Below are positions 1 through 11,300 of a stretch of 64,000 nt of DNA, piece by piece. Source of the stretch: Undaria pinnatifida (lineage: Eukaryota; Sar; Phaeophyceae; Laminariales; Alariaceae); the NCBI GenBank assembly GCA_012845835.1, contig JABAKD010000021.1, positions 1,129,185-1,193,184 on the forward strand, given 5' to 3'. The translations under genes were made by a program, and so were the position numbers. A model generated the notes under the pieces. The model ran no database searches. It was not told where the DNA came from and was given only the letters and a program-made list of their open reading frames with translations. Every line of letters starts with the position of its first letter. The first letter of the stretch is position 1.

Positions 1-1204
1 TTATGACCCAGGGCTGCCCATTTCGACGCTTTCTTATCCTACTGTACAACGTTACTTTCGTTTACATTGTTGGGGCCTGGTTCGTCCTCACGAAGAGAAA
101 ACTTACAAACGTTTACAAAAGAAATCCACACCTGGACACAAAATGAGCGTGTCCAGTAGCATGGAGAAAAGAGGCCTTAACAGCGTGCATGCCTGCCGTC
201 GGCGAAATGGAACCGTGCGGAATAGATCAAACATGTGCCGAAAGCAGCAGAGACTCCGCCGAGATGTTAGCGGCGCAATGTTAGCGGCGCAATTCCCCAG
301 ATGTGTGCTCGCCACCCACCTATCCAACTCCAAATATAATCTGATCGCCAATTAAACGGAATTACAATGCCTTCACCTAGATAATAAATTTCAACCCTAG
401 ACTATACATCAAAATAGGGGTAAACCACACGCTCTCAGTGTCAGTGTCGCGACACGACCATGACAATCATCACGGGAGGCATTTGTTTACGCATACCGTG
501 GGTACGACACGGAAACTCGAGATTTGTCGAGTCACACACACGGAGCGGGGCCATCAGATGTCGATCGGTGGACGTCATATAAACGATCCCCTGGGTGTAT
601 TAATCCAACCGTTTGTCGAGAAACATCGACAACACCTTACTTACGACCAACACCAACGATGTCTACCATAATGCATTTTGCTGGCAAAACACAGAGCCAT
701 CCCACCGGCCACAGCCCCGACAACAGATTCAACCACCACGGAATGACGAAAAATACCACTACCAGTATCAACTATACCACAAACACAGTAGCCGAGCCCC
801 TGATCACAGGCAACGGATTAATCCTCGTGTGAAAAGGTATATATTTCGGACGAACAACGACCAGTCCGGTCCTCAGCAAGCTTTAAAATCTCCTTCGCCA
901 AGCCCTCTTCGATACTGTACACACAAACACTGCCCATGACCCCTCACGCCGGCCGCCTCACCTCGCGCCGAAAACGCCAGTAGTTCACGGTTCTAAAATC
1001 AACCGTGTTGACTTCGTCGAGCTCGACGTCCATCCCGTACATAAAACGCAAGAGGCAGACCAGAACGTACTGCACAACTACAGAGTACACTAAGAATACA
1101 CAAAAAATTGTCGTCGATCGAATGGCGGGGTGGGGGGAGGGGGCTGCCACGTATAATCCCAACTGTATCCAGGGACAGCATACACGCTAAGCACATTAAG
1201 TGGA

Positions 1205-1450
1205 GACGCGTGCTACGATACATGTACACCTTTTTTTGTTGCGAAAATGGTTTCTGAATGACGCAGATCCTCAACGCCAAATCATCTCAATGTCACCATA
1301 TTCCGAAACCATTTTCGCGGTATACCTACGCCATATTGGACTGCTGATCCTGTGGTACTACCATGTTCGCCCAAAAATGTTTCTTGTGAAAGAAAAATAG
1401 GTCCTTGAAAGAGGAGCCCCAGGTACAAAAGGTGCGCCGCCACCGTAGCA
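1205..1450. mobile_element. MITE-A copy 1
   Basis: A degenerate copy of a roughly 240-bp TIR element. Its left end is GCTACGATACATGTACACC and its right end CCGCCACCGTAGC. The inner segment GCGAAAATGGTTTCTGAATG is shared with the copies at 7.6, 9.8 and 54.5 kb. It has no coding capacity. Confidence 0.6.
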
Positions 1451-1578
1451 TGCATCTGGACATGTAACTTCCTGCCTTTGGGCACGCTTCGTGCCTTCTG
1501 GAAAAAAACGGAACTTTGATTAATAGATCGTAAACAGCCTGCAGTGGCAACATAAAACACGTATACGCGGGAAAAGCG

Positions 1579-1676
1579 ACCAACTGTATGATGGGCCGCA
1601 CAGTCCCTCTCGCATCACGCAAGGACAACGACCAACTGTATGATGGGCCGCACAGTCCCTAACGCATCACGCAAGG
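1579..1676. repeat. 50-bp tandem duplication
   Basis: Two nearly identical units containing CAACTGTATGATGGGCCGCA and ending CATCACGCAAGGA lie head to tail. Only a few bases differ. Confidence 0.85.
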
Positions 1677-2063
1677 AGAACGTCCACTCGATGCGACCGT
1701 GTCGAACTCGCTTCACTTGGAGTTCACGACACCTTACATAGTGTGTGGTAGGATCGCCACGAGGGTAGAACCTGAAGAACGTAGTTCCAACGCAATTCAG
1801 CTCCCAAATCCCTTTAAACCGAGCTCACACCAGACAACAAAGTAGATAGTCCCGGCGGAAACCGAAAGGCTTCGATTACCCCAACGACCCTACGCGAGAA
1901 GCCTCAAGCATTCCCACTGTATCTCAGCCTTTACCATACTGCCGAATGGCGTCCAAATTTCTGAGGATACCATGATGTCGCAGAGTGAGACACACAAGGC
2001 GCTTGACCCCACGCATCTACATCTCCCTACGTCGGGTCGACCGGGTGGGCGGGCAGGAGGCAC

Positions 2064-2336
2064 GCGTCAATCTCCCAGACCCATGTCAATGTACCCGCCG
2101 TCACACGTTCCTCCGTGCGTAAAGAAATCAAGGTTCGCTTGCAAGATTACCCCCAAGTCCCCGAGTCCCGCGTCGGCGTGCACGACCGGCTTGTCGACCG
2201 TGCAGGTGAATCGTGGCTTCACGAGCGGAATTTCCCAGATTGATGCGGTCTTAAACAAGTGCTGCGACACCCAGGTCTGTGGATCAATAAACCACACCCC
2301 CGGCGTGTTCCTGGAGTAGGCGAGTGCCGCCATCAC
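2064..2336 (-). CDS. Exon 16: C-terminus
   Basis: The exon starts VMAALAYSRNTPGVWFIDP after a GCTGAAG acceptor (phase 0) and reads 90 codons to a TGA at 2066-2064, ending GGYIDMGLGD. WFIDPQTWVSQHLF and PLVKPRFTCTVDKPVV continue the globular half. A GGGTACATT near the end could be a donor to a further exon, but I see no convincing exon to the left, so I take the stop as real. Confidence 0.7.
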
Positions 2337-5300
2337 CTTCAGCAAGTAGATAGCAGCAGGTGTGGGAAGGAAACAATCTCAAGTACTGGTCACGGTCGAA
2401 TATGTTAGGGCGTCGGAAGAATACGCGATTTCCATTATCAACGGAACAATAGGGAAATGTTTTTCTCGTTTGGTTAGGTCGCAGGCGGCAGGGTAACAAC
2501 AGCATTCAGGCAGCCGACGGTATACCACAGCCCCACCGGTTTACGTACAAACAGTACAATGAATACGCCACACAACCAAAAATATTGTTGCCGGCCGCCC
2601 CCGTGGAGCACAGTGGCGAAATGGCTAACCGAGCTGAGGCCGAGCCTACAACCACACCCTTGGTGTCCTGTGACCGCCCAACCCATGACAACTATTCCCT
2701 TGTGGATTAGAGACGCGTTACCCTGGCAATCACGCCGATTTGATGCAGCCACGGCCCACCAACGCGCACCTGCGGAACGGCGGACATATCTCGTAGCGTC
2801 ATGAACCCGTCCATAACTGCGAGCGCATCCCCAGGGCGATCATGTTGCTCGTTGTTTGGATCCATGCCTGACACCAACACCTTGCGGAGGTCGGCGTTGA
2901 TCCCCGCTGGCAGGAAGAGATCGGTGTTGAAGGTGAACGACGGTGATTCGAAGCCGAGTACCGCCGTGGTCTGCTTGGCAAGCTCGCGGTCGACGCGTCG
3001 GAGCTTAGGACTGCCGTGGACAACCAGGAGGTCTCCGTGTGTGGAATGCGTGTCCTTGGACGTGAACGATCTTGATACTACGGAATCGTGCTGCATGTAG
3101 AAGATGAGGCTTGCATCGACGCCACAAAATTTGTCGGCAAACAAGCTTGCAGTAACCGGGTCTTCAGTGGCGTAAACCGTGACTCCGGGAAGACCGCCGA
3201 CAGCTCTGGACAAGCACGAGCAGCGGGAGAGGGTCGATTGGGTGTGACGCATGTATTAACCTTTGATGGCAAGAACAATGGCATTGACCACAGGAATGCA
3301 CAAACGTGACCAGAGTACACAGGTGAAGCCGAACATCAGTATTGCACTTTGGTGTTTCAACAACAAAGAAGCTGGATTTCTTGCTTTTTCCACAGAATGT
3401 ATTGAAACAACTGCTCGGAGCTGGTTTTGTCACCTTTCGTACGCGTCGAAGCCCTCGGTGTCGGCTGCAACCGCGACTGTCATGCCAGGAAGGAACTGAA
3501 GAACGCTCATCACCGCCACTTCAACCCGTTCGACTTCGTTCACCTCTCCGGCGAAAAAAGCGCACAGATTACCGCGCACGAGATCGTTCACGTAAGGGAG
3601 GGCGGCGGCCTCGGCGAACATGGATTGGGCATCCTTTCCCTCGGCGGAATCAAGACGTGGCACAGGCGGGACGCTCTCTTTTGCCGACACTGTGAGACGG
3701 CGGGTCGACGACGTCGCGTACGCCGTTACAGGCATCGCCGACGAACACCTGAGCAGAAGGTGAGGGCGTTGCAGCAGATGTGTTTAACGAACTCACATAC
3801 GGTCAGGGTAATATTTAACAGCACTTAAAAAAGGCCGCCAGAAATTTACCAGGTACGTCATGGTATTCAACACCTTTTTCAATTGTCTATGCCGTGGACA
3901 TTTCTCGTATTGCCCCATTACACAATCGAGAAACGTGGTGGCGGCGGGGATTTCCTTGAACGATACGACTTCGCTTGCAAAAGGCAAGCTAGACGGGGCA
4001 GCGACACCTTCGTGACTTACATGATCGCGCGGTCGTCGGGGTCGTCCCTGGAAACGGCTCTGTCGCGGTCAAAGTAGCAAGTGCGGCAGTAGTCTCCGTA
4101 TTTCCCGTCAACCGCGCTACAACCGTTCGTGCCGTACGGGTCTCCGTCCGCGCACGACTCGTCACACACACGCCCCGTCAAGCCGTTGCTGTACGTGATG
4201 GGGCACTCGTCCTCGTCACAACTGTTCATCGAGACAAGGAGAAGTTTTGTGAGCACGAGAGAGAGAGGACGCAGGATTGTTGCAATAACTCGGTTCAAGT
4301 CTCAGAACGAACTGGCGGTCACCGTCTTCGAAGAAATACCATATAGGCGTTTACATGTATGTCGTCAAAAAACCAAGGTAATAGAAGGTGATTAAAGCGC
4401 TTATCGGTGTGCCCAAACAAATGATCCTATTTGAATGACGGCGCAAACTTACTTTTTTTCTTTCTCTCGGCGAATCTGAACATGATCTACTTTGAGCAAC
4501 GGCACCAACTCACAAGTTGTTCTTCCACTTCTCCTGCTGACGCCATTTGGGTTCTTCGTCGCCGTCAGTGTACTTCCACTTCTCTTGCCTCCGCCACCTG
4601 GGACGCGATGTGCACATCGGCCATACCGCGTGTAGTTGATCAAGATGTTGTTCAAGATTGGCGTTTGCAGTACATTATACTCACGATGGCATTGCTTATA
4701 GTGGCTCAATCCAGTGATCAAACGAACAACCAATTTTTCAACGTACTTTGGTATGTCGTCATCGCTTTCGTCGTTGTCTTGTCTCCACTTTTCCACCTCC
4801 TGCCACTTGGTGGTGGTCTTCCACTTTTCGTTTTCCCTCCAGGCCTGAAGTTTTCGTTTCTTGCGCTTGCCGTGAGAGGTGTCACTTTCGACCTTGTCGA
4901 CGGCGGGGCTGTCGTTCCCGCCCTTGAGCATTCGGCCGATCCGCGAGGCACTGTCTTTGATAGACGCTGATAGACGGCGAGTAGAGGACGACGGGTATAC
5001 CGTGACGGGAACCGTTGTGTCACACCTACGGAGAAGGAGACAGCAGAGGGGGTGCTTGGTTAGACCACATTATCAAGTAAACCGCCAAGAAGACACTTGA
5101 GGGTCCCTTTTTCGAGCGACACGGAGACACAAGGGAGTAGCTACCCATTAGATCTTTACTTTGGCGATCTTTAGCACCATGCCACAGCTTGATATAAAGA
5201 TATATAAAAACGTATCAAGGTTTGGAGCCACCTTTGAGTGTGGCGAAGCTCGGTGCCCAGTAAAAACGAGTGTGTAATACTGCTTAAAACTGTCTTTCCG

Positions 5301-8300
5301 TACCATTTGTCGTGAGGAATTACATGGTCATATTGCAAGGACGACTGCCCATCGCCCATTTGGGTCTCCGTCGGGGCAAATCGAGCTTGAGTCCATGGTC
5401 GGTGTACTAGTCATCCAGCTTGACCCTCTCGTGGGAGCTAAGATGTAAGCAGCTCATGAGTGACTCTACGATAGCCGCCCCCCCAATACCAGCGACATAT
5501 TTTAACGAACGTTTCATGTCTGCTGGGCACGAAAAGGATACCACGAAACGCGTATTTCTACACCATATCGTATTTGCAAAGGAATATCGAACGACGCCGT
5601 CTGGGTTGCAAAGGGCGCCGTGTTTCAGGAGGTATGACCGGATGGCTGGTTTTAAAACCGGCGATTTCGTTAAGGAAGCATTGGGGGGGCTAGCTTGGAA
5701 GGCCATTGCAAAACATTCTTGGCCATTGTGGTGGTACTCCGAGTGGGGGATGCGTGGTTGGTCGGTGTTGGGAAGCGTGCTCCTCATGGGTTCCGGTGCC
5801 CTTGTTTGGTCTCTCCTCATGGCTCGCTGGATAGACTCAAAAGCTTATACATTATTTCCTCTTCATTGGACTCTAAAAGACAGACAACACAGGCCCTTGG
5901 CACACGGTAGTGCAGGGCAGAGCAAGTATAGCAGGTACAGCTGGTAGAGCAGGTAGTGAGATGTGGGGCGTCCTGCTTGTCCCATCATCGTCACCTACAT
6001 TATCGCCCATCTATGATGGCCTTGACGTGAATGTGACATCTAAAGTCACGTGGTTTCACCTCAACCATGACATGGCTTCACGTCGAATCTATAAAGCTAT
6101 CCTTCTACGGAGGGCACTCTATTACACTAGGCCACCCTGAATAGTCGTAGATGCAGGTCACCTGCCAATCAAAGGATGTCAAGAAAACATCCAGAATTGG
6201 GAAGGGGATCGAAGATGCGGCTATTCGAAACAAACGAAAATGAGGCTATAGATTCTCCCACACCTCGTAATAATGAGGCTTAAACGCCTCATTGCAAGAT
6301 ATACAACCCTATGATGGAGCTCACAACCGTGAGAGCTCGAGAAAGGGTATGTACCTACGGTATACCAGTAGCAATCGGCCTACGAAAACACGAGTCCTGC
6401 CGACGACGCCAATTGTGGTGGTACTCCGAGTGGGGGATGCGTGGTTGGTCGGTGTTGGGAAGCGTGCTCCTCATGGGTTCCGGTGCCCTTGTTTGGTCTC
6501 TCCTCATGGCTCGCTGGATAGACTCAAAGGCTTATACATTATTTCCTCTTCATTGGACTCTAAAAGACAGACAACACAGGCCCTTGGCACACGGTAGTGC
6601 AGGGCAGAGCAAGTATAGCAGGTACAGCTGGTAGAGCAGGTAGTGAGATGTGGGGCGTCCTGCTTGTCCCATCATCGTCACCTACATTATCGCCCATCTA
6701 TGATGGCCTTGACGTGAATGTGACATCTAAAGTCACGTGGTTTCACCTCAACCATGACATGGCTTCACGTCGAATCTATAAAGCTATCCTTCTACGGAGG
6801 GCACTCTATTACACCATCCCAAGAAAACATGCCCGCAAAATATTTGCATGCTATCTGTGACTCCTTATTCAGATTGGTTCGGCTGCGTTGTGCATGCCTC
6901 ATCTGTGTAGATGTTCTACACGTCGTTTTGATTGCCCTCGAGTGATAGTGATAGATGTTCTACACGTGGTTTTGATTGCCTTCGAGTGATTCGGCTTCAA
7001 GATTCAACAAGAGTTCTGGTTTGGATTTCGGAACGTAAAGTACGATAGCGACCTGACGACGACAGCATCAGTCATAAACATGTCAACACGTACCCAGCTT
7101 TTCAGCATTGTTACGTGTGTACCACGCTGAAACGCAAGCATGTGCAGCGTGCCAAATGGGAGTGATACGTAGATGTGAATAGTATATAGTGCAGGGGGGT
7201 CATCCCACGGTAGGGGTTGCAGTTGTAGGATTGCGCCAAAACGTCCCTGGCCGATTGAGCTCCTCACGTCAGGAACTGCCGGCGAGAGTGAAGCAATTTC
7301 ACGAGTACATACTGTGTTAGCACTAAGGCGCGTAGAAGAGCTTGGTCCGGTTGTGCGAACGAATGCCTTCCGAGTCATTTTAAGGTGAAATATTGACCTC
7401 CCCCTCATGGTACGAACTCAGAGACTGCTGATGACTGAGCACCTTCACCGTGGGATGGCTCCGAGATGTACTTGTACACAGGTAGTGACAATCCCAACAA
7501 TGCAAACAGTAATGAAAAAGACAAAAGCGGTGGCACCACGTATATATATACCATACATAGCTGAAGTGCACAGGGGCAGATAAATTTTCAAGAATCCCAA
7601 CTTCAAACACAGAAGAGCTTTCGACGCGTGCGGCGATAGAGGTATACCTTTTTTTGGCGAATTTGTTTTTGAATGACGGGGCTCCTTGAACCAAAACCGT
7701 CGGAAAAAAACGACATTTTTTTTTGCATGATTCTCGTTGTGTACCTTGAAGAAGCAATGGGATTTTTTTCATCCCGTGGCGGTTTTGTTCATCCTCCAAA
7801 TCAGTTTTTGGGAGAGGTCTCTTAAGCTCCCAAGTTGAGGAGCCTCGGGAAAACACTGCCGCCACCTCCATCGTAGCGTGGGTCTTTGTGGGTTCGCGCG
7901 TACGACCGTCCAATGAATTACCAACATTTCGTGTGGTGGGGCTCAGTACGGCAATAAGTACCACAAGAATCGTAGACTACACGTTCTGTGACAGATACAG
8001 CAGAGAGAGCAGAACAACGGGAAACCCTCCAGGGACGGGTATCCATGGGTACGAGAAAGATGTTCATCGGAGACCCAGGCTACGGTAGGGGGGTCCGCTT
8101 TTGGGCCTTTTATTTCAGTGGCTAGGGGTCACTCGCGCGAGTAACCCCTTTGTTCCTATGCGATATTACGTTTTCTTCATGTTTACATTGACGAAATTAA
8201 TCCGCAATGCCAAGGTGACCTAAGCTGCGCCAAAACAAGTGCCCAAACCATCTTCATCCGTAGGGTACAGATCCACTCGTGCGAGTGGCTCCAACACATC

Positions 8301-11300
8301 AGTGAAAATGGGGGTACCCCCCCTACCGTAGCCTTGGTCCGGAGTGTAGCATCAGTACTGTCCGGGTACTCACAAGCAGCAGCAGCAAAAAAATCATCTC
8401 AGCGTATAACACGAGTTGCAGTATAGCGCCATACTCAACAATACCGAGCTGAAATGTAAGGAAATTGCCAAGACAACTCCCACACTCAGAGCGCATGGTG
8501 GGGTTGCAAGTCTCTGGTAAGACCGTCCTCTGCGGGACAATCCCGGCAAACTAGGGGTCAGCTCGCCATTGCCAATGGCCAACCACCCCAGAAATTCACA
8601 GTTCACCATCAACTGCGTGAAGGACACGTGTCACACTCGACCGAGAGCAAGAGACGTTGTTTGCTTGTGTATCGTAGAAGCACGTGAAATGTCATGTCAT
8701 GTACTGCAGGCCAGACGTGGATTGACTTACATGATCGCGCGGTCGTCGGGGTCGTCCCTGGAAACGGCTCTGTCGAAGTCAAAGTAGCAAGTGCGGCAGT
8801 AGTCTCCGTATTTCCCGTCAACCGCGCTACAACCGTTCGTGCCGTACGGGTCTCCGTCCGCGCACGACTCGTCACACACACGCCCCGTCAAGCCGTTGCT
8901 GTACGTGATGGGGCACTCGTCCTCGTCACAACTGTTCATCGAGACAAGGAGAAGTTTTGTGAGCACGAGAGAGAGGACGCAGGATTGTTGCAATAACTCG
9001 GTTCAAGTCTCAGAACGAACTGGCGGTCACCGTCTTCGAAAAAATACCATATACGTGGGCGTTTACATGTATGTCGTCAAAAAACCAAGGTGATACAAGG
9101 TGATTGAAGCGCTTATCGGTGTGCCCAAACAAATGATCCTATTTGAATGACGGCGCAAACTCACATTTTTTCCTTCTCTCGGCGAATCTGAACATGATCT
9201 ATTTTGAGCAACGGCACCAACTCACAAGTTGTTCTTCCACTTCTCCTGCTGACGCCATTTGGGTTCTTCGTCGCCGTCAGTGTACTTCCACTTCTCTTGC
9301 CTCCGCCACCTGGGACGCGATTTGCACATCGGCCATACCGCGTGTAGTTGATCAAGATGTTGTTCAAGATTGGCGTTTGCAGTACATTATACTCACGATG
9401 GCATTGCTTATAGTGGCTCGATCCAGTGATCAAACGAACAACCCATTTTTCAACGTACTTTGGTATGTCGCCATCGCTTTCGTCGTTGTCTTGTCTCCAC
9501 TTTTCCACCTCCTGCCACTTGGTGGTGGTCTTCCACTTTTCGTTTTCCCTCCAGGCCTGAAGCTTGCGTTTCTTGCGCTTGCCGTGAGAGGTGTCACTTT
9601 CGACCTTATCGACGGCGGGGCTGTCGTTCCCGCCCTTGAGCATTCGGCCGATCCGCGAAGCACTGTCTTTGGTGGACGCTGATAGACGGCGAACAGCAGA
9701 CGACGGGTATACCGTGACGGGAGACGATGTCTCACACCTATGCAGAAGCAACCAGAGAGTAGAGGTCAAGTAAATTGAAGCAGCGCATGGGACGCATGCG
9801 ACGATTGCGTTGGCGTGTTTGTGTTCGTCGATAACCGGCACGAGCTACTATAGAGGCATACCTTTTTTTGGCGAAAATGGGTTATGAATGACGTGCCCCC
9901 TCTTAACCCAAGAGCCTAGGAAATGCACCGTGTTGTTTTTTACAAGAGTGCCGTTGTGCACCCAGGCCACGGAATTTTTTATGCGGTAGTAGCAGTTTGA
10001 TTTTTTGTCAAAGCCAGGGGTTTGGGAGGGGTCTTGAGCTCCCAAAATTGAAAAACCTCAGATTATAAACATGGTGCACCCTCTATCGTGGCACGCGTCA
10101 ATCTGTTTCTGGGTGTCTGGGCTCCTTCACATAGGATGGCGTTCCTCACTGAGGACCTTGCAAATATCCTTGGAACAGCATTCGCGTTTCAATCCTTCAA
10201 GACCATGTATGCTTCCCCTATGACATCGTTCTTCGGGATGAATGGGGGGGCTTGAGCTGGAAAGCGCAAAAAACAGAGAACCACCCCGGTGGGCGAAGTG
10301 AGACTGATAATTCATCAGTGTGTACTGACGCAGTAGTCGGGAAAGTCCGAATCTGGTCGGTCTGCCGGCGTATGGCCCCCTCGTATCGTCTCACCACTCG
10401 TTCAGTTCAACCCTCGATCTCGTTTCGCAGTTGAGAGGGCACTACAAACGATAAGTAATTGCTCGAAAATATTTCAGTTATTATAAAAACAAAAAATACA
10501 CTCCAGCTTTGAGGTCAGAGATTTGGTCGAAACTCATCTCTGCAAACTGTGTGTAATAGCTTCAATCGCGCGTATTACGGGTTGTGTTTCCTCATGAAGG
10601 ATGTAGGCCGGCGACTCTCCTTGAAACTACAGTGTAGCTATCAGGGTCAACAGGGTGATTTTAGTCAGTCTGTGCGCGAAAACTATAAAACCCGTTTGGG
10701 AGGGGGACAAAATCTGACAGCTGTGGAAGGAAATGCATCAGGTTATCAAGTGTGTACTGTAAGGCGCATAACCAGTGAGGAGAGGGCAGAGATTTCAAGG
10801 GCGTGGAGGCAAGTGTTTGAACAAGCTGGAGCGGGGGGGGGCGGGGGGAATGGGCGGGGCAACTCAATCTGTGCGTGGAAACTACACATCCTCTGCGGGG
10901 ATATGTCTGACGGCTTTGGAAGGAATGCGCCAGTTTATTGCGTATATCCTGAAAGTCGTACAACCAGTGTGGGGAGGGCGGAGTGGTCGAGGGGGTGGGG
11001 GAGGGGGGGGGCAAAGGGGTTTTTAACAGCTTTGGGTCGCAAAGATGTAGGGGTGAGGTATACGCGTGGTGCTAGGTCTAGGCGAAGGTGCGGGTGGTGG
11101 GGAATGAAGGGGAAGGGTGAATTAGAGCAGCGGCATGAATTACTCTATAAGGATATGAGGTGATTTCGATGTTAGGTGGGGCGTTTGAGCTAGAGGAAGT
11201 GGAAAAAAAAAAAGGAGGGGGGGCGGGGGGTGAAACGTTTTTGACAGGTGTAGGTCGCATATATGCAGGGGCTTGCTGTACGCGTGGTGCTAGGTCTTGG

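Larger units (their letters stand above)
1..2063. other. Region downstream of the large gene, no gene seen
   Basis: Apart from a TIR element (1205-1450) and a 50-bp tandem pair (1579-1676), I see no supported gene. Open frames here are short and lack splice or coding character. Confidence 0.5.

Noticed and set aside
5420-5947. Plus-strand frame of 175 codons
   Set aside because: It runs across the edge of the 403-bp direct repeat and is antisense within an intron. No family resemblance.
9161-9841. A single 226-codon protein on the minus strand
   Set aside because: The frame reads through an intron and its splice sites. The real exons are 9737-9459 and 9309-9226, the latter in another frame.
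10549-11163. Plus-strand frame of 204 codons, Gly/Arg-rich
   Set aside because: It is R1 G-rich tandem sequence; the frame follows the repeat.
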